Made by a program: the position numbers and the translations under genes | DNA from: Kluyvera cryocrescens NBRC 102467 | Lineage (GTDB): Bacteria > Pseudomonadota > Gammaproteobacteria > Enterobacterales > Enterobacteriaceae | Direction: 5' to 3' | Assembly (NCBI RefSeq): GCF_001571285.1 | Contig: NZ_BCTM01000013.1 | Location: 62,001 to 126,000, forward strand | Length of the DNA stretch: 64,000 nt | Notes under the pieces: generated by a model | The model's database searches: none | The model's input: the letters and a program-made list of their open reading frames with translations, nothing else | Told to the model about the DNA's origin: nothing | In this document: positions 56,850-64,000 of the stretch, one piece after another | Numbering within the stretch: the stretch's first letter is position 1 | How the letters are laid out: every line of letters begins with the position of its first letter

Positions 56850-57875
56850 TTATTGCTCATCCCGGGGTTTTACCACGGTCTTTAGTACCTTCACTGCGAT
56901 GGCGGTGGTGAGCGTGCCGGCAATGACCGAAACGATATAGCCGAAATGATTACTGACTACGGGGAGGACAATCAGTCCCCCCCACGGTGCGGCATTGGTG
57001 GCACCAAACCACAACGATGAAATCGCCGCCACCGCGCTGCCGAGCATGATTGCCGGGATCACGCGCACCGGATCGGCGGCGGCGAAAGGAATCGCGCCTT
57101 CGGTTATGCCCATAAACCCCATGATGATGGCCGGTTTACCGGCCTCCCGTTCGACGTCGTTAAAAATCCCTTTGAACATGAATGTGGCCAAGGCCAGCCC
57201 AAGCGGCGGCGTACAGTCGGCGGCGGCAACGGCGGCCATCAATTGCGGATTCGTTGAGATCAGCGCCACGGCGAAAAAGAAGGCGGTTTTGTTCATCGGG
57301 CCGCCCATATCGACGGCAATCATGCAGCCTAAAATACCGCCGAGGATGATAAACGAAACGCCCTGCATATTGGCTAGCCAGGCGCTGAGCCATTTCATCA
57401 TCCCGGCTATCGGGTCACCGATAATGTAGTAGACCGCCATGCCGGTCACGAAAGTCCCAATCAGCGGGATAATGAAAATCGGCAGCACCATCCGCAGAAA
57501 TACAGGAATTTTCAGGCGCGCAATAATAGCCAGCAGCAGCCACACGACCAATCCGGCAATAATACCGGCCAGCATACCGCCTAAGAAACCGGCCCCCATT
57601 TGATAGGCCATGAGGCCGCCGATAGCACCGGGGGCGATGCCGGGTTTATCCACCATCGACCAGGCGATAAAACCGGCCAGAATTGGGATAAACAGCGTCA
57701 GACCGGCCATGCCAATCTGCGACATCGCCTTTAAAAAGCCACTTTCCGGAATCGCCGCATGGTCGTTGAACATCACCGCCAGCGCCAGCAGCACGCCGCC
57801 AGCGACGACAAACGGCACCATGTAGGACACTCCGGTCATAAAATGCCGCTTGGTATTTTTTAATAGTTTTAACAT
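56850..57875 (-). CDS. PTS fructose-type EIIC, unit 2
   Basis: The 341-residue membrane protein has the fructose EIIC motifs GGPMNKTAFFF and GITEGAIPFAAADP. It is divergent in sequence from the unit-1 permease but the same family. GAGGCCGGT precedes the ATG at 57875, 27 bp after the end of the fused HPr-EI-EIIA gene. It probably transports a related ketose. Confidence 0.92.
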   Translation of the reverse strand: MLKLLKNTKRHFMTGVSYMVPFVVAGGVLLALAVMFNDHAAIPESGFLKAMSQIGMAGLTLFIPILAGFIAWSMVDKPGIAPGAIGGLMAYQMGAGFLGGMLAGIIAGLVVWLLLAIIARLKIPVFLRMVLPIFIIPLIGTFVTGMAVYYIIGDPIAGMMKWLSAWLANMQGVSFIILGGILGCMIAVDMGGPMNKTAFFFAVALISTNPQLMAAVAAADCTPPLGLALATFMFKGIFNDVEREAGKPAIIMGFMGITEGAIPFAAADPVRVIPAIMLGSAVAAISSLWFGATNAAPWGGLIVLPVVSNHFGYIVSVIAGTLTTAIAVKVLKTVVKPRDEQ

Positions 57876-57902
57876 ACCGGCCTCGTTGCAGGGTGGGGCG
57901 AC

Positions 57903-59450
57903 TTAGCGCGCCAGGGTGCTGAAAATCAGGTCATAAAGTGCAATAGGCGAAGTGGCCGCTTTGGCTTGGCTGACGAACTCATCGTTCATCAGCATGCGGG
58001 CAAGCGTCGAGAAATAGCGCATGTGTTCATGTTCAGCGGCATGCTCGCTGATGGAGAGCATGAACACCATATCCACCTGCACGCCCCCCCAGGCGACGGG
58101 CTGCTTTAAACGGGCAATGCTGACGGTTGAATTCTCAATCGCGGATGTGCGCGCGTGCGGGATGGCAAAGCCCGAGCCAACCACGGTCGGGAAGGGAATT
58201 TCCCGCGCCCAGATATCCTGGCATAGCTTTTCGCGAGATGCAGTGCGCTGCAGGAGCCAGAGATGATCGACCATTTTTTTGATCGCCTCATTTTTATCTT
58301 CCGCCGCCAGATCCCACTGGATCATTTCGGGTGTCAGCAGCGATTTATCCGCGGACTGAGCCGGTGGTTGGCTGATTTTTTGCTGCTGCACGGCAATTTC
58401 GTGGCGATAGTCGCGCAGGATCCGTTCCGTGATGTCGGTTATCAGAATGCCATATCCCGCGTCGAGCACGACGAGCTTCTGGCCGGAAGAGTCGGTGGGT
58501 AGCGCAATATCCGCAAGGGTTGGGATCGCCAGCGCCCGGGCGAGAATCGCCGTGTGTGAATTTTTCCCGGTATTGGAAAGCACCAGCCCTGCCAGATTTT
58601 CACGTTTAATGGCGAGCAACTGGCTTGGCGTTAGCGCGCTGGCAAATACTACGGCAGGAGCGGTCAGCGCGGGTGCCCCTTGTAGCAGGGGGTGAGTCTG
58701 GTCAATCGTTCGCAGAATTTGCGTGGCGATGTCGAGAATATCCAGCGTGCGCTGCTGAATGTAGCGGCTCGACGAACGTTGCAGTAGGGCGCTGTAGTCC
58801 ATCGCCGCGTGGAGCACGGCTTGCCAACAGCTCTGCCCCTGCATGAGATAGTCGCCGATGCTGTCCTGAAATTCGCCGTCGCTAATAAATGCCAGATGCG
58901 CCTCCAGCAAATCATGTTCAATGCCTTCAGTAAGTCGCAGGGCGGCGATTTTTTCCTGGCGCAGCGTGGCTAACGCCGTGGCAAATGTCTGCTGCTCTAG
59001 CTCAATGCTTGAATGCTGCTGCGGGCTTTGCGCCAGCAAATCGTCAAAACTGGCGCTGGCGATGACGACCGGCGGCGCAATGGCGATCCCCTCGCTGATG
59101 CAGGCACCGGTCTGGTACTGGGGTTTTAGCTCTTCCAGCCAGCGCGGGAGATGGCCCGGTGCCGTTTCCGCGATCGCGCTGAAATCAGGAAGATGCGCCA
59201 GCAGCGCTTCCAGCGCAACGGCAGCGCTGTCGCTATCCGGGCCGCTAAGCGTTATCCGGCAGCTATCGCCCGGTAAGGTATCGGTAGCCACCAGCGACAG
59301 CGCATTTCTGGCGCTGCCAGCAATTCCGGTGCGTTGGTTTTGCCAGTTAATCTCGGCCTGATAGGTGTTGCACAGACGTGCGATATGCCCGGCCGGTCTG
59401 GCGTGGATCCCCTCGCTTAAGGTGCAATGATAGGTGATTTCCTTCGCCAT
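57903..59450 (-). CDS. PTS HPr-EI(N-terminal)-EIIA fusion lacking the PEP-binding domain
   Basis: The 515-residue protein matches the 836-residue unit-1 protein through HPr (GIHARPAGH, His16) and the N-terminal enzyme I domain (KNSHTAILARALAIP, His299). It then passes at about residues 358-375 straight to EIIA (GFAIPHAR, His432). About 320 residues are missing: the whole PEP-binding and dimerisation domain of enzyme I, including the FRTEMS, NDLTQY and GLCGE motifs. The frame is open throughout and both ends of the gap are clean. It should not react with PEP by itself and would need phosphate from HPr or another enzyme I. GGAGTCTCGC precedes the ATG. Confidence 0.9.
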   Translation of the reverse strand: MAKEITYHCTLSEGIHARPAGHIARLCNTYQAEINWQNQRTGIAGSARNALSLVATDTLPGDSCRITLSGPDSDSAAVALEALLAHLPDFSAIAETAPGHLPRWLEELKPQYQTGACISEGIAIAPPVVIASASFDDLLAQSPQQHSSIELEQQTFATALATLRQEKIAALRLTEGIEHDLLEAHLAFISDGEFQDSIGDYLMQGQSCWQAVLHAAMDYSALLQRSSSRYIQQRTLDILDIATQILRTIDQTHPLLQGAPALTAPAVVFASALTPSQLLAIKRENLAGLVLSNTGKNSHTAILARALAIPTLADIALPTDSSGQKLVVLDAGYGILITDITERILRDYRHEIAVQQQKISQPPAQSADKSLLTPEMIQWDLAAEDKNEAIKKMVDHLWLLQRTASREKLCQDIWAREIPFPTVVGSGFAIPHARTSAIENSTVSIARLKQPVAWGGVQVDMVFMLSISEHAAEHEHMRYFSTLARMLMNDEFVSQAKAATSPIALYDLIFSTLAR

Positions 59451-59779
59451 GCGAGACTCCTGAGAGCGTAGTGCGGATAGCGCGGGCGACTACGCGGCGG
59501 AAAGCGTAAATGGGCAATGTAATGGCCAATATCTTTCACTGAACCATCAGGGGTTCATATAGTAAAAAAGTCACCTTTTCTTGAAAATAGTGACCTGATT
59601 GTGAATTTGTGATGTTAGTCATACTTTTCTGATAGGGGACTCTTATCTATATGACTGTTTTTAAAATGATAATCATTTTGCTTGATGGCGAAGTGTTTGC
59701 GACTTAGGTCACAAATTTCAAGCGGAGGCGGGAGAGTGTGAAGGGAAATACCGCCCGACGCTGGGCGGTATGGCTGCGC
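59451..59779. promoter_or_regulatory. Unit-2 promoter region and CRP-like site
   Basis: This 329-bp gap holds no gene. Positions 59564-59622 are homologous to the unit-1 control region, and TGTGATGTTAGTCATA (59608-59623) is a CRP-like site matching nine of ten bases, about 160 bp before the fused PTS gene. The right end holds the ybjG 3' hairpin (59748-59771). Confidence 0.7.
59748..59771. terminator. ybjG 3' hairpin
   Basis: ATACCGCCC and GGGCGGTAT form perfect 9-bp arms around six bases, directly after the ybjG stop. Read leftward it is followed by TTCCCTT rather than a pure T tract. Confidence 0.65.
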
Positions 59780-60388
59780 TTATCCGCGAACCCAACCTTT
59801 ACGGATCGGCAGTGAGAAAATCAGGCGGTAAACCTGCTGCAAGCGCGGGAAGACGCTGGCGCCGATAAAGTGCCACAGCATCTGTGCCGCAATACAGCCA
59901 ACAACGCCACACAGGAAGCCGCCGAGCATATCCATCGGCCAGTGCACGCCGAGATAAACGCGTGACCAGGCAATGGCGACCCCGATAGCCATCAATACCA
60001 GCCCGGACCACAGGCGGTGCCAGAACAGGAACGCCAGCGCGAAGGTGAAAATCACCGTGCCATGATCGCTTGGGAAAGAGTTGTCCGCTGCGTGATGCAG
60101 GAAGTTATAACCGACGTTGGCAACAAACGGCCGCTCATGCGGGAACAGTTGGCCCATCGTCCAGGAGATCGTCAGGCTGACCGCCATCGCCAGGGCCACT
60201 TTAACCACCAAATGACGTTGCGCATGTACCTGCCGGCGCTCACCCCACAGCCACATGGCGGCAGCCAGCACGGGAACGATAAGAATCAGGTCCTTGGCTA
60301 AAAATGTGGCCAACGAAATCTGCCACTGCGCTGAGGCAGGGGTAGCGTTGATCATTAAAAACAGCGTGTTATTAAGATTTTCCAGCAT
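59780..60388 (-). CDS. ybjG: YbjG, undecaprenyl pyrophosphate phosphatase (PAP2)
   Basis: The 202-residue membrane protein has the three PAP2 phosphatase motifs: KVALAMAVS-region lysine, FPSDHGTV and SRVYLGVHWPMD. It aligns with E. coli YbjG (198 residues), which recycles the lipid carrier for cell-wall synthesis and gives some bacitracin resistance. It is divergent from mdfA. The ATG at 60388 gives the E. coli N-terminus MLENLN. Confidence 0.95.
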   Translation of the reverse strand: MLENLNNTLFLMINATPASAQWQISLATFLAKDLILIVPVLAAAMWLWGERRQVHAQRHLVVKVALAMAVSLTISWTMGQLFPHERPFVANVGYNFLHHAADNSFPSDHGTVIFTFALAFLFWHRLWSGLVLMAIGVAIAWSRVYLGVHWPMDMLGGFLCGVVGCIAAQMLWHFIGASVFPRLQQVYRLIFSLPIRKGWVRG

Positions 60389-60554
60389 AACGTTCCGGCT
60401 TAAAAGATGACGGTTTTATGACGGCCACCTTAAAAAACCATGCCAGGACGGTAAACCAGTATTGTCTGAATCCTGTCACTAACAGGCAACTATCTGGAGA
60501 ATAAGGTGGTGCAACAAGTGGCGTAGAGTATAACGTGCACAACCTTAAGCAAAT

Positions 60555-60587
60555 CTTAACGACATCAATTTGTGCGAAATCGTTAAG
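60555..60587. promoter_or_regulatory. Inverted repeat between ybjG and mdfA
   Basis: CTTAACGA (60555-60562) and TCGTTAAG (60580-60587) are perfect 8-bp arms with centres 25 bp apart, in the 273-bp divergent gap. Spacing fits a dimeric regulator on one helix face, but I cannot name it. Confidence 0.4.
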
Positions 60588-60661
60588 CTGCGTGATAATT
60601 AACTATCACCACTACCGTGCATTGATTAAACTTGCGCGTTTTTATGACGGATGCGAGTCAA

Positions 60662-61897
60662 ATGGATACTTCCACTTCTTCCCGGAAACGCTTGGGGCGT
60701 AAGGCAATTCTGTTCCCGCTTTGCCTCGTGCTCTACGAGTTTTCCACCTATATTGCCAACGATATGATCCAGCCGGGGATGCTGGCAGTCGTGCAAGAAT
60801 TTAATGCCGGCGACGAGTGGGTTCCAACCTCCATGACCGCGTATCTGGCGGGCGGTATGTTCCTGCAGTGGCTGCTGGGGCCGCTGTCGGATCGCATCGG
60901 ACGTCGTCCGGTGATGCTCACCGGGGTTATCTGGTTCATCGTCACCTGTCTTGCCACGCTGCTGGTACAAAACATCGAGCAGTTTACCTTCATGCGCTTT
61001 TTGCAGGGGGTGAGCCTGTGCTTTATCGGTGCGGTGGGCTATGCGGCGATTCAGGAGTCATTCGATGAGGCCACTTGCATCAAGATAACGGCGTTAATGG
61101 CCAACGTTGCGCTGATTGCGCCGCTGTTAGGGCCGCTCGTGGGGGCCGCGTGGATCCATCTTGCGCGCTGGGAGAGCATGTTTGTGCTGTTCGCTGTGCT
61201 GGCAGCCATCTCTTATCTCGGTCTCTTCAAGTCGATGCCTGAAACGGCGACCCGCCTCGGTGAATCACTTTCGTTGAAAGCGCTGGGCCGCGACTATCGC
61301 GAAGTGCTGAAAAATGGCCGCTTTGTCGCCGGCGCACTGGCGACAGGGTTTGTCAGCCTGCCGCTGTTGGCGTGGATTGCGCAGTCGCCGGTGATTATTA
61401 TCAGCGGCGAGAAGGCCAGCAGCTATGAGTATGGTCTGCTGCAGGTACCGATCTTCGGCGCCCTGATCCTTGGCAACCTGGTGCTGGCGCGTTTGACCTC
61501 ACGGCGTACGGTACGCGAGCTGATTATTGCCGGCGGTTATCCCATTATGTTCGGCTTGATTCTAGCGGCTGCGGCGACGGTGGTCTCTTCTCACGCCTAT
61601 CTGTGGATGACGGCTGGGCTGAGCTTCTACGCCTTTGGTATCGGTCTTGCGAACGCGGGGCTAGTGCGTCTGACGCTGTTTGCCAGCGACATGAGTAAAG
61701 GCACGGTCTCAGCGGCGATGGGCATGCTGCAAATGCTTATCTTCACCGTGGGGATTGAGCTGAGCAAGCACAGCTATCAGCTGGGCGGCATTGGTATGTT
61801 CAGCCTGTTCAATCTGGCGGGCGGTGTGCTGTGGCTGGGGCTGGTGGTGATGTTCCTGCGCGATAAGCGCGTCGGCAGCGGCTTACAGCCGGAGTAA
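60662..61897 (+). CDS. mdfA: MdfA, multidrug efflux MFS transporter
   Basis: The 411-residue protein has twelve membrane segments. Its signature [16 protein letters not shown] in helix 1 holds the essential acidic residues, and [22 protein letters not shown] is motif A. It is close to E. coli MdfA (410 residues), a proton-drug antiporter for chloramphenicol, ethidium and other compounds. The ATG at 60662 is favoured since it gives ten residues before LGR as in E. coli; an in-frame ATG at 60644 has no ribosome-binding site. Confidence 0.94.
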   Translation: MDTSTSSRKRLGRKAILFPLCLVLYEFSTYIANDMIQPGMLAVVQEFNAGDEWVPTSMTAYLAGGMFLQWLLGPLSDRIGRRPVMLTGVIWFIVTCLATLLVQNIEQFTFMRFLQGVSLCFIGAVGYAAIQESFDEATCIKITALMANVALIAPLLGPLVGAAWIHLARWESMFVLFAVLAAISYLGLFKSMPETATRLGESLSLKALGRDYREVLKNGRFVAGALATGFVSLPLLAWIAQSPVIIISGEKASSYEYGLLQVPIFGALILGNLVLARLTSRRTVRELIIAGGYPIMFGLILAAAATVVSSHAYLWMTAGLSFYAFGIGLANAGLVRLTLFASDMSKGTVSAAMGMLQMLIFTVGIELSKHSYQLGGIGMFSLFNLAGGVLWLGLVVMFLRDKRVGSGLQPE

Positions 61898-61918
61898 TCC
61901 CGGCAGGCGCTGCGCATT

Positions 61919-61942
61919 ACCGGGCTACAGCCGTAGCCCGGT
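61919..61942. repeat. REP-like palindrome after mdfA
   Basis: ACCGGGCTAC and GTAGCCCGGT form perfect 10-bp arms around AGCC, preceded by CCGGCAGGCGCTGCGCATT. The composition and place between convergent genes fit a REP (PU) element. Confidence 0.75.
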
Positions 61943-61948
61943 GTTCAG

Positions 61949-62761
61949 TCAGGCAAACGGCGCTTCGCCCTTCAGCGCTTTATCAATGATGGCTAACACA
62001 CCTTCATCATTGTTATGCGGCGCATGATAGCCCGCGACGGCTTTTACCGCCTCGGCGGCGTTGGCCATTGCAAAGCCGTATCCGGCCTGTTTCACCATCT
62101 CAATATCATTTCCGCTGTCGCCGAAAGCGACCACTTCCTCATCGGCAATCCCCCAGCGGTCCTGCAGTAAACGCAGACCGTGTGCTTTATGCACACCGGG
62201 GATAATCAGGTCAATACTGCCGTGTCCGGTGGTCACTGCCGTCAGCAGATGGCCGAGCTTGGCGTCCAGCGTCGCCTGCATCTGCGGAACTTTGTCATCA
62301 GGAATATTCAGGGCGAACTTCAAAATGGTGTCATCGATATTGTCGAAGTTATCCACCAGTTCGATGCGGTGATAGTAGTGTTCGGCAATCTGATGGAAGC
62401 GCGGGTCATAGCTTTTCAGCGTATAGGCGCTGGCTTTACCACAGGCGATAATTTCAATTTCCGGGCGGGTCAGCAGGAAATCAACAATCTGCTGGAAGTG
62501 GTCGCGCGGCATTGAGCAGTTATACACATCTTCGCCCGCATCGCGCACCCAGCCGCCGTTCTCGGCCACGAAGGCGATTTCCCCAACAATCTCCGGGAAG
62601 AAGGAGGCCAGTTGGTAATACTGGTTACCGCTGGCGACCACGAAGCGAATCTGCTGCGCTTTCATCTGCTGATACTGCTGACGAAAACGCTCGCGGTTGT
62701 AGGTTTTCTTATCGTTGAGGAACGTGCCATCCATGTCTACGGCGATCAATTTAACGCTCAT
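61949..62761 (-). CDS. ybjI: YbjI, HAD flavin/sugar phosphatase (Cof type)
   Basis: The 270-residue HAD phosphatase has [28 protein letters not shown] and GDSGNDIEMVKQ motifs and a type IIB cap. It resembles E. coli YbjI (271 residues), reported to act on FMN and erythrose 4-phosphate in vitro. It is a paralogue of YbiV at 18320-19129. Its start overlaps the ybjJ stop by one base (TAATG). Confidence 0.94.
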   Translation of the reverse strand: MSVKLIAVDMDGTFLNDKKTYNRERFRQQYQQMKAQQIRFVVASGNQYYQLASFFPEIVGEIAFVAENGGWVRDAGEDVYNCSMPRDHFQQIVDFLLTRPEIEIIACGKASAYTLKSYDPRFHQIAEHYYHRIELVDNFDNIDDTILKFALNIPDDKVPQMQATLDAKLGHLLTAVTTGHGSIDLIIPGVHKAHGLRLLQDRWGIADEEVVAFGDSGNDIEMVKQAGYGFAMANAAEAVKAVAGYHAPHNNDEGVLAIIDKALKGEAPFA

Positions 62762-63963
62762 TAGTGACTCTCCATTACAGCGCGGGGCTCGGGTTTAGCC
62801 ACCGCTTTTGCGACTATCGCGGCAATCAGAACCAGCGCCAGTACGGCCAGCATCGCGCTGCGCAGGCCGTAATGTTCGCCGAGGAAGCCGAGCAGCGGCG
62901 GTCCTACCAGGAACGCCAGATACCCGGTGGTGGCAACAACGCTTACGCGGGTAGGGGCATCCGGGCCGGTGTCGCTGGCAGCGGAAATGGTCAGTGGGAA
63001 ACCGAGCGATGCGCCCAGACCCCATAGGATAACCGACACCCCGGCAACCCAGGGACTGTCGACAAAGATAATCAGTGCGATACCCAACGCGCCCATCAGT
63101 GCGCTGGCGCGGACCACGGTGACGCGGCTGTAGCGATCAATAAACCAACCGCCGGTAAAGCGGCCGACCGTCATCCCTAGCGTAAAGCCAGCATAAATCA
63201 GCGAGCCGGAGGTGGGGCTAAAGCCGTGGCCATCGACCATCAGCAGCGGTAGCCAGTCATTAGCGGAGCCTTCGGCAAAGGCCATCGCCAGCACCACGAC
63301 GCCAATTAGCATCAGTTGCCCATCGCGCCAGAAAGGCACGCCTTTTTCCTGATGCTGTGCATTCTCGGCCTCGTTGCGCCCGGTACCGTCCGGAATGGCT
63401 TTGATCGCGATAGCAATGGGGGCGATACCCACCAGCGCCGCGACCAGAATATGCCACATGGCCGGCAGGCCAAAGGCAGTTACCGCCATGCCGACGCCCG
63501 CACCGACCAGGGTGCCAAAGCTGTAGAAGCCGTGCATCATTGGCAGCACGGTTTTTTTCATTTCGCGCTCAACCGCCGCGCCTTCGACGTTAATGGCGAC
63601 TTCCGCCGAGCCGAAGCTCGCGCCAAAGATTGCCAGTCCAATGGCGAATACCCATGCTGAACTGAGATACAGCGCCAGGCTTAGGATCATCATGCCAACT
63701 AAAGCGCAAGACATGGTGGTGCGGATAACGGTGCGGGTACCGAATCGTTTCACTAAAAAGGCCGAACAGAGGATGCCGCTCATCGAACCAATCGACAGGC
63801 CAAACAGCACAATGCCCATTTCGGCGGTAGAAACCGACAGGATGTCACGGATTGCTGGAGTACGCGTGGCCCAGGAGGCCATCAACAAGCCGGGTAAAAA
63901 GAAGAACATAAAAAGTGCCCACATCCGCAGTTGCAGGGCTTTACGGGAGGTTAACGTTGTCAT
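62761..63963 (-). CDS. ybjJ: YbjJ, MFS transporter
   Basis: The 400-residue MFS protein aligns with E. coli YbjJ (402 residues), including [21 protein letters not shown] near the N-terminus and [27 protein letters not shown]. Its substrate is unknown. The ATG at 63963 ([10 protein letters not shown]) fits the E. coli N-terminus better than the upstream in-frame start at 63999. It is the first gene of the ybjJI operon; its promoter lies at or beyond the right edge. Confidence 0.94.
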   Translation of the reverse strand: MTTLTSRKALQLRMWALFMFFFLPGLLMASWATRTPAIRDILSVSTAEMGIVLFGLSIGSMSGILCSAFLVKRFGTRTVIRTTMSCALVGMMILSLALYLSSAWVFAIGLAIFGASFGSAEVAINVEGAAVEREMKKTVLPMMHGFYSFGTLVGAGVGMAVTAFGLPAMWHILVAALVGIAPIAIAIKAIPDGTGRNEAENAQHQEKGVPFWRDGQLMLIGVVVLAMAFAEGSANDWLPLLMVDGHGFSPTSGSLIYAGFTLGMTVGRFTGGWFIDRYSRVTVVRASALMGALGIALIIFVDSPWVAGVSVILWGLGASLGFPLTISAASDTGPDAPTRVSVVATTGYLAFLVGPPLLGFLGEHYGLRSAMLAVLALVLIAAIVAKAVAKPEPRAVMESH

Positions 63964-64000
63964 CCATTCGAGTCGGGTCGGAAAGTGTGCAGACAACACT

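Noticed and set aside
57903-59450. The short HPr-EI-EIIA gene as a frameshifted pseudogene
   Set aside because: The frame is uninterrupted from a good ribosome-binding site to the EIIA end, the flanking domains are complete and the missing part is one domain. An in-frame domain loss explains it better, though a non-functional allele cannot be excluded.
1-64000. tRNA genes, CRISPR arrays, insertion sequences, prophage or att sites
   Set aside because: No regularly spaced repeats, transposase or integrase-like frames, cloverleaf-type sequences or direct-repeat borders were found at the accessory joints.

Overview
The window reads as chromosome of an Enterobacteriaceae species close to, but not identical with, Escherichia coli (Klebsiella, Kluyvera, Enterobacter and Leclercia are possible; I cannot fix the species). 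The backbone follows the E. coli order rhtA-ompX-opgE-mntS-mntR-ybiR-ldtB-ybiT-ybiU-ybiV-ybiW-ybiY-fsaA-moeB-moeA-iaaA-gsiABCD-rimO-bssR-gstB-dacC-deoR-ybjG-mdfA-ybjI-ybjJ. Products are mostly full length relative to the E. coli proteins. I see no tRNA, rRNA, insertion sequence, prophage or CRISPR array.

Accessory genes sit in the joints of this backbone. (1) A NicO-type metal exporter lies between ompX and opgE. (2) A GH1 6-phospho-beta-glucosidase with a GntR/UTRA regulator lies between ybiR and ldtB. (3) Two small unknown genes, then a GH31 glycosidase, an MFS transporter and a LacI regulator, lie between ybiT and ybiU. (4) An OHS-type sugar permease, a close LacI relative and a GH42 beta-galactosidase form a lac-like unit after bssR. 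It has lacO-like operators and a perfect CRP site. (5) A GH5-like glycosidase, an orphan ABC sugar-binding protein and another LacI regulator follow. (6) A 14-kb carbohydrate cluster separates deoR from ybjG.

The 14-kb cluster holds two fructose-type PTS units. Unit 1 reads leftward as HPr-EI-EIIA, EIIB, EIIC, a GatZ/KbaZ-like protein and transaldolase. A divergent rightward operon encodes a HAD phosphatase, a transketolase and a PHP phosphoesterase. Unit 2 reads leftward as a shortened HPr-EI-EIIA, EIIC, an AraC regulator and EIIB. The unit-2 multiphosphoryl protein keeps HPr, the EI phosphohistidine domain and EIIA in one open frame but has cleanly lost the PEP-binding domain of EI. Both units are preceded by a related 59-bp control region (44 of 59 bases identical by hand alignment) ending in a CRP-like site. 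This is the most unusual system in the window.

A second coordinated set is ybiU, ybiV, ybiYW and fsaA. YbiW and FsaA are known to open and cleave 1,5-anhydroglucitol 6-phosphate. The same 14-bp motif with CTTTC/GAAAG arms stands upstream of ybiYW, ybiV and ybiU, which points to one unidentified regulator for three transcription units.
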